From positions 1,364,001-1,428,000 of the forward strand of contig NC_054391.1 in assembly GCF_001625195.1 (NCBI RefSeq): a stretch of 64,000 nt of DNA. The letters run 5' to 3'. Within the stretch, counting starts at the first letter, position 1. Each line of letters starts with the position of its first letter. Positions 21,983 to 34,900 of this stretch are shown piece by piece. Position numbers and translations under genes: made by a program. This DNA comes from Drechmeria coniospora (taxonomy: Eukaryota; Ascomycota; Sordariomycetes; Hypocreales; Ophiocordycipitaceae). A model generated the notes under the pieces. The model worked only from the letters and a program-made list of their open reading frames with translations, ran no database searches and had not been told where the DNA came from.

Positions 21983-22903
21983 ATGTATCAGCTATTCCTC
22001 ACAGCCACGGTGGAGGAAGGTGACTTCCAAGCCGCCTGCGCAGTCTTGGGCGGTTTCTGCGCCATGGCACCGTGGCAAACGGTCGACCGCGTCCTCTACT
22101 TTCAAGGTCCGCCACGGCCGACTGGCATGTCGAATCAGAACTCGATCGAAAAGCCGATGCGCAAGGACGTCGCTTTCCTCTACAAAGATCTGCACCAAAA
22201 CTTGAGCCGGCAGTCCTTTATTCTCCAAGCGCGCTACGACGTCTCCAAGGACCGTCACATGGGCCCTCAGGCGGAGCCGCTCGACCTCGAGACCTCGGCC
22301 GGCATCCTACGGTGGAACGACTTTCCAGACCCTCCTCGCGGGATACCGCTTCTCATGCAGCGAAAGTTGGTGGAACTGTGGGAGCAAAAGAACCTGCCGT
22401 CGGTGATGCGGGATAACCATTACCGGCAGGTCCCCCCTCGGGCCGTCATCAATACCTCGGTCGGTGTGGGCGCTTGCTAACCGGAGAGAGCTACCCACAG
22501 GTTCAAGACGGAGATCATCGAGGAGGTCTACCGATTTTTTCGTGACGATGTTGAATTTTGCTTCACTAGACAGTTCTTCCTCAAGCCCATCGAGGAGTAC
22601 ACGCCGCTCGAAGGTCGCCAGCAGGCCCAGGCCAAGCCTTTGGCAACTCTGCCCTCGTGGGATGCCTTGACGCCGGTCGACATGCAGAACCGATGGATGC
22701 TCCAAGTCAAAGTGCATGTGCTGCAAGACAACAAGCCGGACGAGATCCGAAAGGCGCAGGAGCAACTCGTTTCCATCCGCGGCGAGCTCGACGGTGTCTT
22801 CGACTTCAAAGCCATCGACCGCAGGGTGCACGACACGAGAGTGGCGATGCAGCAACAAGGCATACAAGAGCTACCTCAGAAAGTCATGCTGGGAAAGACG
22901 TGA
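21983..22903 (+). CDS. MED18: Mediator complex subunit 18
   Basis: Two exons, 21983-22425 and 22501-22903, giving 281 aa. The start is the ATG opening MYQLFLTATVEE, which matches where sordariomycete Med18 proteins begin; frame upstream is open but not conserved. Recognisable blocks are ACAVLGGFCAM, VLYFQGPPRPTG, LHQNLSRQSFILQARYDV, LRWNDFPDPP, RKLVELWEQKNLP and, across the splice, DNHYR|FKTEIIEEVYRFFRDD. The last is the start of the second half of the Med18 beta-barrel. The 75-nt intron needs a GC donor (GCAGGT) with branch GCTAAC and acceptor CACAG; the GT three bases later gives the wrong phase. Med18 sits in the Mediator head with Med20 and Med8 and contacts RNA polymerase II. The C-terminus has the VKVHVLQDNKPDEI strand. 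Confidence 0.92.
22426..22500 (+). other. GC-AG intron in MED18
   Basis: A 75-nt intron beginning GCAGGT and ending CACAG, with GCTAAC 26-31 nt before the end. Phase 2 is required to reach FKTEIIEE. No GT donor within the conserved boundary has this phase. Confidence 0.75.
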
Positions 22904-24189
22904 TCTTCCATTCACCCTGGCTCCGGTGCTTGATGACCTGTTTCGTTCCATCCTTTGCATGAATCATCACCTCCGGATTCGCATGCGCGCCCAGGTTGGG
23001 ATGTCGATACGCAGCAGGCATTTCTACCGATAGAAGCGTTGCAAGACAACGGCATGGGAGTCGAACCTTTGGGCAAGACACAGCACGCTGCCGACATATG
23101 GTACCGGACCACTGTGGGTTCACACACTTCCCGGCATTTTTATGTTATTGTTCGACGAGAAGAAGCGCAAGCAGGAAACGCGAAATGGGTGCACACTCCC
23201 CGTGATGAAAGCGAAGTGGCCAACGCGAAGTATGCGCGAGCATTTGGTGCATGCACAAGATATCGTGGTGGGCAGACGCTTCCGGGGAAAACTTGTGCCC
23301 CGCGCTTCCCGACATCTGTCGTTTGGTTCGGGACCGGGCATGATTTTGCATTCATCAGATCAGATGGCATCCTACATGGTCCCATGGACGATGGCGGCAG
23401 TTGCGTCTTCGCCGGCCGCCAAGCCGCTCCTCGGCCGACCTTCGCTTCGCGGCCAACGGAATGGAACACTTCCGGAGTGATTTTGGTTTGCGCCAATGCC
23501 AGACGACCGGAGCCCCGAGCTGGTGGTCAATGGTAGTGAGAGCAGGAGGGTTTCATGGCATGTCCGGTACACGAAGGGCGCAGAGTTTCGAGCCATGGAA
23601 TGCGTGGTGGAGTGCCGAAAGCTCGATTCGGTTCGCAACGATGGCTGGCTCGACAATTCTACCGCTCATATGTAGACGAACAGAGTTTGTTACCGTTGAC
23701 GGACTTGAGGGTGCCTGCAACGACGTAGGCCGTGGTGGGCGGACTGCTGAAATTCTGGAAGTCAGTCTTGTAGTGGCTGAGGAATCGCGAGGGGCGAAGG
23801 AGATATCTGCTTCGCACGTTAGGAAGCGAGGAGAGGTCTCCGTGTGTGCATTCTACGCCAGGCAGTACACACTGTGTGTCCGGCGGGTAAACAGCCTATG
23901 CAGCTACATATGCCGAGAATCAGGTCAAGGCAAAGATGAACAGAGATGAACAGAGATGTATAATACATGCTCGTGTCCAGGGAGAGCGGAGCCGACAAGC
24001 CCGACTTGGCGAATGCAGTTGTCTCGCTCTCGCTACTCCTTTAGCGTGGTTGGCGCTGCCAAAGGAGGCGGTCGGATCGGGTGGCGAGTTCTGGAACGCC
24101 GGTTCAGGCGGCACGAGGGATAGTACCTGTGTGTTCCATACTCGTCGTCAGTAATGCGGATAGGACATTCCGGACCGTCCCGCGGGCGA

Positions 24190-24238
24190 GGGATGGGTGG
24201 ATGGGTGGATGGATGGATGGATGGATGGATGGATGGAT
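24190..24238. repeat. (GGAT)n microsatellite
   Basis: About eleven tandem GGAT/GGGT units on the plus strand, the last seven or eight perfect. Confidence 0.9.
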
Positions 24239-25456
24239 CATGGACGACACCAACTTGCCAAGTTACCCCTCCGACCACCACACCACCCTTCTTCCATGGT
24301 CCAGCCAGCCACCCAGCGGCCCATTCCAGTGCCACAAGCGTCGTCTAAAGGGGGCATCAAAACCCCTCCACACCTCCACGGTGGTAGGGGCAAGGAAACC
24401 TGCCGCATCTGAAGGGCATTGTGTCGACCAGAGTCGGTCGGGCCAATTTGCTGCTCGATGATGTAGATATTCCCCCAAGGAAGCATCTAGCAGGAGGGGA
24501 GGCGTGGGCAGAAGGGGGGAGGGACGAGAATTCGTCTCAAACACGTCATCAGCCAAGCTGTCGTGCGCGACTGGGTGATGAAACGAAACGACCGATCAGA
24601 CATGACATGACGCGACGCAGGATGTGATGACAGGACAGCACGGATAGCTTCGCCCTTGTAGATGAATATACATGTTACACGCATGTACTAGTAATTATAT
24701 GCATGTACATGTACAATATGCATGCATGCATGCCCTCTGCAGTGAGTGCACCCTATGTCGTGCAACCAATCCCAGGCGGCGGACGAACCACCCAGGTCGC
24801 CGAGTAGACGAACGACAGTCAGCCATCCGCGTCCCGCGTCCAGCCGTACGTGAATACTCGCTGCAATACTCCGTACAGTAACAACTCTTACGGATTCCTC
24901 ATATTGATGTGGCAGATGCAGCATGTAATATCTATGTAAGTACTCACTCCCTACACATTCTAGCCATTTCGCCCCTGCTGTGTCCCGAAAATTCAGGTGC
25001 GCGACTACGTGTACTGGCAATGCACCACACCGACGTGCAACATTCACCTGCCCAAGCCCCCGACTGATATCAGCGCCAAATCACCAAGCCCTTCCCTCCG
25101 CCGATGACGAAACGTCGCGTCTCACAGGAAAAAGGCCGAGTGCATGCATGTTTTCGTACACGATCGTGGGGGCACAGACATTCCGGCTGCATCCTGCTCC
25201 GCAGACTCTGCCCAGATGGTACACCGTACCAACCTTGCTGCGCAGCAGAGGCATGCATACATCCAAGCGTATACCATACCGTTTTCTTCCCGCCCCCAAC
25301 TCGTATTGCAAGTGGTGCATGAGTAAATCTGAGCGAGCTCTGCAATGAATCGATGACGAAGGAACAAGGGCACCGTTTGATTGTGCCGACCCTTCCGTCC
25401 CATCTCACATCCAGCCTACGTCCATCCTACGCCATGTCCATCCTACGTCCATGCCA

Positions 25457-25489
25457 CTCACGTTCGTCTCACGTTCGTCTCACGTTCGT
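25457..25489. repeat. 11-bp repeat, three perfect copies
   Basis: CTCACGTTCGT at 25457, 25468 and 25479. It is followed to about 25640 by degenerate CTCAT/CCCATCT pyrimidine-rich repeats. Confidence 0.85.
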
Positions 25490-26231
25490 CTCATATACAC
25501 CACGCTTACCTTCATCTCATTCTCATCTTACACTCATCTTATACTCATCTCACATTCATCTCGCCCCCATCTCGCCCCCATCTCTCCCATCTCACGCACC
25601 CCCATCTCATCTCATCTTTCGTCCCATCTCTCTCATCCCTCCCCCGCAAGAATGGAATTAGAGACGGGCAAATGCAGAGACAAGCCACGTGTCCGTGTGT
25701 GCTCAAACGACAGGGAGGGCCATGGAAAGGAAGCGAAACACGACTGCGTCGACTCGCCGTCCTGCATCTACCCGTCATCCATCATCACTCTTCCTCCCTT
25801 CCACCTTCATGGGCCGATTCCCGTCGGGTCCCACGCACATACATGCAAGCACACATGTACGGAGTAAGTGAAGCGCACATCTTTGCTGGTCGACACTCTG
25901 TAGAATCAGCTTGTTTCATCGTCGCACGCACTATTACCCCGCACGCGGGAGCCAAGTGTCAACTGCCCATGCACCATGCACAATGCCGTACCACCTGTGT
26001 CTACGGCGTGCAGTCATCTTCATTCGACCGTCTCGTCGTGCCTTTCATCCGAATCCGTGTCGGTCGCTCTCTGCATCATTTCACCACAGGCGTGGAAGCC
26101 ATTGGGTGCATTCTGTCCATCGAACGTCCCTATGCGAACCCTGTGTCGAGCATCGGCCGGGCTAAATCTCGCACCAACGCACGTGCACCAACTCCGGTGG
26201 AGGAGCCATGTACGATTCCACCGGCTTATGG

Positions 26232-26263
26232 TGCTGCTGCTGCTGCTGCTGCTGCTGCTGTGC
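26232..26263. repeat. (TGC)n trinucleotide repeat
   Basis: Ten to eleven perfect TGC units on the plus strand. It lies in no supported gene. Confidence 0.9.
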
Positions 26264-27147
26264 GACAAGCGCTGCAGAAATCTAGGCCTGTGGTTTGCAA
26301 ACTTCACGCCATCGTACGAGCAGCTAGCTAGGCTACTGGCCTTGAATTGTCCTTCACCGCGCCATCGTGGGGCTGTGACAATCTATCGACACCCTCGCCT
26401 CCCTCGCCTCCCTCCCCTCGCCTCCCGCGCACCGGCCGGTAACAAAGAAAATGACGCCTCCCTCAGCGCGCGCCCCCGCCGCCACGGACGAGTACGAGTG
26501 CACGAATTTGAAAGTGTACTGTACATGCAAGGCCATCCGCGGTCAAGCCATCCTCGGGCACCGCCCTGGGCGAAACGAACCCGCGCCCGACTCCCTTTGG
26601 TTCCGATGCTCCAACGGGCGAGAAAGAAAACATGGCCGCTGTTCACCGAGCCATGAAAGCAATTATCCACCTCGACGCCTTGACAGCGCCTCGCCTCGCC
26701 GTAGTCACCCATCAGCTGCCCTGGGCTGCCGCCTGGGTTGCCGCCAGTGCGGCCCCCGACTCTAGTTTTTTCTTTTCTTGCTCCTCATTTTCCCAACGAG
26801 CTCCTTGATTTTCAACGCCATCCTGTCATCGTCGTCGTGTACAAGTCTAGATAGTGGGAATAGGACGGGGCGCAACATCTCCAACGAAAAGATTCGTGTC
26901 CGTGCCGAAATTTGCCGACGGGCGTCTTCATGAACGTCTCAAAAGAGTGACAGCGGTGGGGGTATCTTCGTAATTGAACAAATGGAAACAAATCGCCGTA
27001 AAAAAAAGAAAAAAGAAAAAGGGACAATAAATCCATCGGGACAAGGCAGCCAGCCAGCCAGCCATGTCCAGGTCGTCGGCTTCGTAAGCAGAGGAAAGAG
27101 CACATCGACCACGGCTCACTGGCGTCGTCGCTGGCGGGCCGCCTCGC

Positions 27148-28905
27148 TCATTTTCGAAAGCCCACCTTGTCAGCGAGGCTTCTCCAGAAGTGACCCTTGG
27201 CGTCCTCACTGCGCGCCCGGATCATGACCAGGTCCCGCTGCATGGGGCCGACGATGTCTTCGTCACCGCGGCCGGGGAACTTGCCCTCGGCGTCGAGCGA
27301 CTCGAGCATCCTCGGCACGACGCTCGGGAGGCAGTCGTCCATCCGTCGCCGCTCGGCGTCGGCCAGCACGTCCTCGTGCGTCGGCATGCGAACGATGGCG
27401 CCGACGGAGCTGCTGGACCGGCCGCGGCCCCGACCCCTGCTGTGGTTGCGCGATTGGCTCGTCGAACCGGGCGCCGAGCGGCTGTTCTGCCGGATCAGGT
27501 CGTCGTATATGCCCTTCCACCGCCGCTCCGTCTCGGCCCACTTGGCTTCGGTGAGGCCGTAGATCTTGCTTGTCTGGCCGTAGTGCTCGCCGGTGCGGAC
27601 GAGATGCTTGGTGTAGTTGCATCGCGCCGCGTCCCAGTCGTCGCGGAACTTGCTGACCGTGTCCGCCGTCACCACGTCGAGCTCGTACGGCAGGGGCGCG
27701 ACGGTGAAGTTGGCGTGGCCGAGCCGGTCCGACCATTCGTCGTGCTCCTGCAGGATCGACGAGAGCAGGGGAGGCGCCTCGCCGTTGGTGTTCACCGGCC
27801 GCAGCGACACCATCGACGGCTGGGAGCTGAGGGAGGGATGCGGGTAGTGCGTCGGCACCGTCGGGGGCGGCGCCATGGTCGTCGGGGGCGGCGGCGCCGG
27901 CGGCGCAACCGTCGGCGACTGCAGAGGCGACTGCAGAAGCGGCACCGACACGGCGTCCGTGAGCAGCGGAGGTAGGAGCGGCGTCGTCGCCAGGGAGCGG
28001 TCGCGCTCGAGGTTGGAGTGCTCCTCAGCCGTCATCTCGACGACCGACGACCTGCTGACGTCGTCGGCGCCGCCTCGATCATAGTACGACGCTGACGAGC
28101 CGTGCGGCGGCAGAGGAGCTTCCGGAAGGTGGTCGGACAAGGGGTTGTTGGGTGCTGAGAGAGACGAAGACCGGCTCGACGGCTCGCGCGACAGCGCATA
28201 ATCGAGGCCGAGGCCGAGGCCGACGTCGGCCGCCAGCTCGGCCTGGGGGTTCGCGTGAAGGCGCTTGCTCGACCTCCAGCGTCTCATGGTGGGCATCCGC
28301 GAGCCCAGGCGCGAGGTGAGGCCGGCAAAGGCCGAGTCGACGGGCCGCCGCTTCTTCTTCGTCGAGTATCCGGGCTCGGCGGACAGGTCACCGTCGCTCA
28401 GGAAACCGAGGTCGTAGTCGATGTCGAAGTCGTCGCCGACGAGGTCACCAGGGAAGATGCCCTCGGAGCTGTTGCGGTGATCGCAGGGCGCGTCGCAGAG
28501 GCACCTGTACAAGCCGAGGCCGTCAAAGGGCTCGCTGCTTTCCTCGAAGCGCTTCATCGGATCCTCCTGCACGTCGGGGAGCTGGCGCTTCTCCGCCTTG
28601 GCCGCGAAGGGCAGCGGCGACGTGGGACCGCCGTCCTGGGGCGCCGGCGGCAGCAGCTCGAGCGAGGACGCTGAGCTGGAGAAGCGCTGATGGCATCGCG
28701 GAGAGAAGGTGGGCGTGACGGGCGAGGCGACGTCCGACGACGAGGAATTGGCCGTGTAGTAGACGTAGGACGGGTCGATGCTATCCGGGCCCGAGGGTTG
28801 AACTTGGCTCGGAGCCTGATCGTGAGCCTGGCCCGCGGGGGCGTCGATCCTGCGGCGCTCTTCCACCAGCTGCGGCAGCAGCAGCGGCTTCAGCTTGGGC
28901 GACAT
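27148..28905 (-). CDS. Conserved fungal protein, largely disordered, unknown function
   Basis: Single exon of 585 aa from the ATG at 28905 (MSPKLKPLLLPQL). The frame is open further upstream, but that extension is Pro/Cys/Leu-rich and probably leader. The N-terminal two thirds are Ser/Pro-rich with acidic patches (DDFDIDYDLGFLSDGD near 155) and a basic KKKRRPVD patch near 180 that could be a nuclear signal. A poly-proline stretch (PPAPPPPTTMAPPP) follows near residue 340. The C-terminal third is ordered: HDEWSDRLGH, ELDVVTADTVSKFRDDWDAARCNY, an EAKWAETERRWKGIYDDLIRQ helix, an RGRGRGRSSSS hinge, then MPTHEDVLADAERRRMDDCLPSVVPRM and a terminal helix ending KVGFRK. I recognise this architecture from uncharacterised filamentous-ascomycete proteins; no biochemical role is known to me. 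Confidence 0.75.
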   Translation of the reverse strand: MSPKLKPLLLPQLVEERRRIDAPAGQAHDQAPSQVQPSGPDSIDPSYVYYTANSSSSDVASPVTPTFSPRCHQRFSSSASSLELLPPAPQDGGPTSPLPFAAKAEKRQLPDVQEDPMKRFEESSEPFDGLGLYRCLCDAPCDHRNSSEGIFPGDLVGDDFDIDYDLGFLSDGDLSAEPGYSTKKKRRPVDSAFAGLTSRLGSRMPTMRRWRSSKRLHANPQAELAADVGLGLGLDYALSREPSSRSSSLSAPNNPLSDHLPEAPLPPHGSSASYYDRGGADDVSRSSVVEMTAEEHSNLERDRSLATTPLLPPLLTDAVSVPLLQSPLQSPTVAPPAPPPPTTMAPPPTVPTHYPHPSLSSQPSMVSLRPVNTNGEAPPLLSSILQEHDEWSDRLGHANFTVAPLPYELDVVTADTVSKFRDDWDAARCNYTKHLVRTGEHYGQTSKIYGLTEAKWAETERRWKGIYDDLIRQNSRSAPGSTSQSRNHSRGRGRGRSSSSVGAIVRMPTHEDVLADAERRRMDDCLPSVVPRMLESLDAEGKFPGRGDEDIVGPMQRDLVMIRARSEDAKGHFWRSLADKVGFRK

Positions 28906-31900
28906 GGCTCGCAGCGTGACAGCTGCGGCTGCACGAACGAAGCCGGAGGCGACGACGGGCGGGGGAGGATCACGGATGCTTTGTCGGCCTCGCTGGTTGC
29001 TCGTCGTCGTGGGAGGTGCGAGGATGGGGGGAGGGAAGGAATTGACGACCGGACGAGCACGGGGGGCTTGCGTCTTTGTCTGGTCCTGTAGGGCGGGCAG
29101 GCAGGGCAGGCCGGCAGGGGCAGGTCGTGGTGTGTAGGTCGACACGGTGGACGGTGGTGGGAGAGAGCACGGAGGAGGTGGTCGGCAGGGTAGGAGGGTA
29201 GCAGGCAGGCCCAGGCAGGCAGGTAAGCAGCTCGGTACCAAGCAAGGTTAACGCCTACCGAACAAGGTACAAGGACTGGCAGCAAGCACAGCACTCAAAG
29301 CGGTAAGCTTCCGGTGCCTGTGTGGTGGATGCTGGGGTGGTTGGCAGCGGGCGGCACAAAGGCAGCCGCGGGTCGGTCGTGGGTGCTAGCGGGGACCCGG
29401 GCGGGTACCTCACCAGGTACCTTCAGGTGAGTGAAGCGTCAGCCAAGCGGGAGGCAAGTACTGCACGCGTGCAGGCGCAGCACTGTCGGTGCGTGTGTAC
29501 CCCGTTAGCAGGCAGCTGCGCATGCGTACTGTACAGCGCACAGTACGAGCACGCAGAGGGAGGGTACGTATCACCACACCTTCGGCGCCTCGCAAAAAGT
29601 GACAATGCACTGACACCTCGGGCGGGTGGCGTGGGGCTTAACAGCGGCTGTGTCGAATGGCTTTCGCGTGGGTAGCTGGGAAAAGTGGGTGGGCGGGCGG
29701 GGCGCGACGGACTCGATGCTAAGACGAGTCGAGGAAGGCTGGTTGGCTGGCCTCGTCAGATCTGTCTCGGCGTCAACGGCGACGTGCCAGACTTGGGCGC
29801 AGAACTTTGGTGGGTGGTAGATGTCGTCCGGCACTGCGATGGATCGATGATGGGATGATCAACGGATCGGTTGGTTGGCTCCTGTCTTGGCGGACCGGCC
29901 GGGCAGTCAGGCAGATGACGGGCCGGCTATTTATCTGCGCAGGTAGCTCCCGACAAAGGACAATGGGTCTGGCGAGGCGACGTTGTTGCGAGCGTGCTTG
30001 GTGGCTTCTCAACCGTTGCGGCTGCTGGGCATTTTATATCGGCAAACAAGGAGGGAGTCCGGGGCTGCTTCGACTTGGTGCGGTGGACGGGACGTCGTTG
30101 GGGTTCGTCCAGGATGGCGCCCGACTGACGGCTGCCTTTTCCTGGTCGCCCCGACCGAGCTCGTCGCCGCGGTTGCACGGGCGAGCCCAAGTATGGACCA
30201 GGCCGATGATGCTTGGGTAGGATGCGATGGCCGAGGAAACGGTCCACGTGTGGGTTGCAGCCGATGGTTGGCCGTGCAGGAAGGAAGGAGTTGGGCGCGA
30301 AGACGGTGGTGGACTCGAGCCAGTGACAGCTGCAACGACGGGTCGAACAGCGCACGACTTCGCCAGTCACAGGTCCGTGTTGGCGAGCTCTGCGGCAAGG
30401 TATCTGGCCCTATGCGGGCACTCGCCAAGAGGATTGGATTGGATGGCAGATGTGACGATGCACGGCACGTGCGATTCTCGGGTGCGTGATCGAGGCTGAC
30501 GTGGTGTTCAACGTCTTGACCGTTCGTTCCGTTGTCGTTCTGCAGCTCGTGATGGCCGGTGAGGGTCGCTGTCGTGGAGGGGAGCCAGGCGAATGCATCT
30601 ACTCGCTCTCGCACTCGTACTTGTACTTACATGCCCATGCAGCCGGCGAGCCGTCGACGTTGCGTGTGCTGTGGGGAGACCGTTTGCAGCTTCGCAGGTG
30701 GTGGGGGGAGGGAGGGGAAGAACGGGGGGGATGGGGCAGCGGGATGAAGGGCGAAGTCGGGGAGAGGGGGAGCGGGATGGGGGAAGGGGGGTGGATCGGG
30801 AGGGAAGGAAGGGACGAGGATGGGAAGGGGAAGGGGGTGAGACGGGGACGAGGATGGGGACGGGGACGGGGACGGGGACGAGGACGGGGACGGGGACGTG
30901 AACGAGGATGACGATGAGGTTGGGAGATAGGGATGGATAGCACCGAGCCTTGGTCTTCCGCACAGTACGAGTACGAGGGGGCAGGCTGGACAATTGGCGT
31001 GGGCGAGATTCAAGCCGTGCGGTTTCGTCACCGTTCCGAATCGCGATCGCGGTTCAAACGCCTCTCGGGACAGCAGAGCCAATTAGTGGCCAGCTGAGCG
31101 ACCCTGTGAGCGAGGTGAAGGACAGAACGAAGGGGACGAGCGAGGATGGAAGGAGAGGATGGCGGACGAGTGTCGAGAGAGGCAAGTGCAGACGACGGGC
31201 GAGAAGTCGAGGACCGAGGGGCATCGAGGTCTCGGAGTGCATCTGCTGGGGCGCGCGCGTCCGTTTATCATGATGATGGCAAACACCGAGCAAACGGATT
31301 TCAGGTAATAATACCTTTGGTAGCAGGCAGGGGAGTTTGTTTGTCTACCGGCAGGGGCAACACTCTTGCTTGACCTTGACGGCTCGACAGATGTTTGAAC
31401 GGTTAGCACCGACACTCTCGCTCCCATCGGTACTGCTACACGCAGGTACCTGGTAAGCCCCAAAGCTCCTCCCGAGCAGAGCGGCAAATTCTCGCCACCG
31501 AGGTCGGTACCAGCTTGTAGAGGTACCTACGGAGTGATGCTGCAAAGCAACCGGTGCTAGCCAACGATGCAGCAGGTACTCCGTACCTCGTAGCTCACTC
31601 GCACTTGTCTCGGCGTCCATGCGTGCAGCGCCTCGGCAGCTGGCTTTCGTCGCTCAGCGGCTCATCTTTCCAGCTGGTGGACTTGTCGGCGAGCTGCGTC
31701 TGTGCCCGCTCGGCGCACTGTCCGTCATGTTTGACCATTGGCGCTCGAACGGAACGTCGACGCGTATTGGATGGGTGTTGCCGAGGAACAAAGGCTAGGG
31801 CCGTCCCTTTCTAGGTACCTGTGCGTTTTAGCATATCCCTGAAGCGCCCAGGTAGCAGCATGTACCTACCTGTCTTCCCACGCGCCCGTGGCTTGCTGGC

Positions 31901-34900
31901 CAAGTTCGGGGGGAGCATCAAGACCAGCGTACCACCGTTGCTAGACCAAAACCAAGCACTTACTTACCTAGTACTTTGACGGGACGCGAGGAGCCAGAGG
32001 CCTCGTTAGAGGTACAAAGGTTAGGTGCTGTGCTGGCTTAGTTTTCAGCGCTTATACTCAAGTACCTCACGGCTGGTACTCCGTACTCTACTGTACATCT
32101 GCTTCCCAGTTCGGAATACCGAGACATTGGGCGCCTCAATGGTGCGGGTTCCTGTGCCACTCCTGCCTTGGCAAGGCAACTTTGTCCAGCTCTTTCCGCC
32201 CCGAGCAAACAGACGCCCACGAAACCAGATGCGTGGCCCGTGCATTATAGGACGAAGTAAGAGCGGAACGGTGGCAACGGTCAAGTGCGAACGAGAGCGA
32301 GAACTCCAGGCTACTTGGTAATACTTAGCAGCAGGAACAGGAACGGAGTACACTTAGGTACCATCACCATCACCGCGTGGCCGTGCTCCCAGGTATTATT
32401 ACTACTTACATCTAGCCATGTTGATCACCTGCGATGCATGCAAGTACATGTACGTGCAGTAGCAATAGCGTTTGCTTGCATTCCATCCAATATGCCTATC
32501 TGGACTCTGTCCGTATCCATCCATCCATGCCTCTCGAGTCGACGCATGCCGTCATGTCAACGCTGAGCATGTCACGTCATGTCACATCATGCCATGCCAT
32601 GAATCCATGCATTTCCTTTCCGCCTGCCTCTTTTTCTCGCCTTGACAAGGACCGTTTGTCGGGTAGCGGGAGGAGACAAGATGGGCCGGTCGAGGAGCGT
32701 CGAAAGCCAAAAATGTGCTTCGAGGATGAAGAGTCAGCGCACGACCATGGTTAGCACCACGTCCCACATGGACGGACTGTCGAGCGGCTGGCACGACGGA
32801 AGCGCTGGCGGGCTTGGTCGTTTCAACAATCCCAGCGTCAATCCACGCGATTCCCTGCTTGCGATTCCCTGCTTTTTCTTGCGCCCTTGCCCCGGTTCGC
32901 ATTCTGGCGACAAATATTACGCCGCATCGTATCGTCTGGGCCCGGGCGGCCGAGCCCTCCAACCCGCTGCGGACCAGATACGTGCGTGACAAAAAGTCCG
33001 CATACCAATTGAATCCAAAATTGTTGGACGAGAGCCGGGTGCCGGGCGGAAGCAAACAGGCCATGCCGGCTACCAACTGTCCAATGATCGCAGCCCTCCC
33101 GGCTTGTCCAGCGTCGTCTCACCCGACTCGGCACGGGCCATGTGCGACTACAGTGGTGCTCCTTTTCTTGCACTTTGTTACGCCTACGCACACCTTGGCC
33201 TCTTGATTTCCCCAACGTTGCGAGGTTGCAGTACCTCGGCTCCCCCACCAGACTGGTCACAATCGGCGGCGAGGGCAGCGAGAACCTGAAACTGTCGTCG
33301 ATGAGTTTGATGTTCCTTTTGCGAATTTCACGGAGAGATGCCTCGCTCACCTTTGTCTCCAAAACCCGAGTTGGGCTGTTCCTCGGCAGCGTTGCCGTAG
33401 CACCTTGGGATCGTTCCATTCCTAGGGAGCTGGAGGGGCATGACGGCGTCGCACCGGCCGGCCGTATGAAACGAGCACCCTGCCAGAGCAGGTCATGCCT
33501 TTCACTGCGTTCGCGCACGGGAGCGGCTGAAAGGAGCGGCGGCAAAGGTAAGGACGCAGGCACGCACGCATCGCTCGAGGAACTCCTACATCCGCCTACC
33601 GGGACAGCGCCATGCCCGCATGCCCAGTACATTGCATGCACGTGCGTGGAGTCGTACACGGACTGAAGACGAGCAGACTTGCATGCATGCTAGTCTTTTG
33701 TCCGTCATTGTCTGTGCACGCAATTAAGGAATGACGCAAGTCCGCACGCTGACGTCTCCGTACGCTTCCTGTCGGCTCCAACCATTGTCGACATGCTCCA
33801 AGACCAAAGTCACCGTCGACCCTGGCGTGCTCGTTTCGCAGATGCCACGTGCTGGTACCACAGTACACGTGCGGTCTTGACGATAGATGGGACCTCGTCT
33901 CGCGAGGACATGGGCCTGAGCCAAAAGAGTACAGCAGGCGCAATGTCCAAGGCCCCTTGTCACAGTGGGTGAGCGACGGTTCCGCAACAGCTAGCGAGCG
34001 GCCTTGTCCGCCTTTGGCTGCACTTGCCGCGCGGACTGGGGCGGCGACGGACAAAAGAGGTAAAAAATTCACATGCCAGAATAAAAATAAATTAAAGATG
34101 AGGAGAGGAATGAGAAAGGTCTGCTTGCTGCTCAAAGCGGCCGGATGCATATGGAAAGTCCGCGGATCACGACTCACCACGGTTCGGACGGGACCCGGAG
34201 TGGGCCGCATACCTACAGTGCTCCGCTGGAGGGAATTAATACTATTTTGGTTACTCTGGCTACACCTACAGCGACTACAACTACAGCTAAGTTGCACTCC
34301 GTACTCCGTAGGTACGGAGCACATGCACTCCGTATTACACCTACTGTACTTGCAGTGTACTAGTACACGTAATTACCTACACCTAAGCACTGTAGGATTT
34401 GGGTGGCCCGCGATCACTGGTCATACTTACGCGCATGTACTTGGGGTACATCTAGTTGTGCTTGGGCTAGCACTTGTTTATTTATACCGTACCATGGCAA
34501 ATAGGGACGATGACGGACGGAAATAGGATTCTGTTGCAGAGTACTAATGAATACGTACATCAAGTGCGGAGCACTCGTACGTCAGGTTGTCCTCGTAATT
34601 AAATAGCTAGCAAGTGCCCCTTTTGGCAGTGCATTGTTCAAGTGCGCATGATCCTGTACCAATAATAGAAAACATTCTGTTTAGGTTCGGAGACGTCGGG
34701 CATCTTCACATGTGCGCAGTGGTACGTGTACATTATTTCCGGCCACGAGGTGCGGACCTGCATCGGGTGGTGCCTGGGGAATAGAAGTCAACACGGCATG
34801 GCACGCGAATAATCCCGATCATGACGTGCCGTGCAATGCACTTGTGTCAATCAACAAGAGTCGCGTCCACGGAACGAGGCTCGACCATCGAGCCAATGAT

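Larger units (their letters stand above)
22904..27147. other. Gene-free intergenic block
   Basis: About 4.2 kb without a supportable gene. Several frames of 100-300 codons exist on either strand, but their products are low-complexity (Ser/His/Leu runs from CTCAT and CCCATCT repeats) or lack any motif. The block contains a GGAT microsatellite (24190), an 11-bp repeat (25457), a pyrimidine-rich stretch (25380-25650), a TGC microsatellite (26232) and a CCCTCGCCT tract (26395-26430). The right end is the 3' flank of the disordered-protein gene. Confidence 0.55.

Noticed and set aside
22955..23536. 193-codon plus-strand frame after MED18
   Set aside because: No motif, no conserved composition and no splice signals; several other frames are equally open here.
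25381..26331. 316-codon plus-strand frame
   Set aside because: Its first third is a translated pyrimidine repeat (CTCAT, CACGTTCGT) and the rest is random-looking with a TGC microsatellite.
32838..33659. 273-codon minus-strand frame
   Set aside because: Longest frame in the gene-poor block, but no recognisable motif and unbiased codon use.
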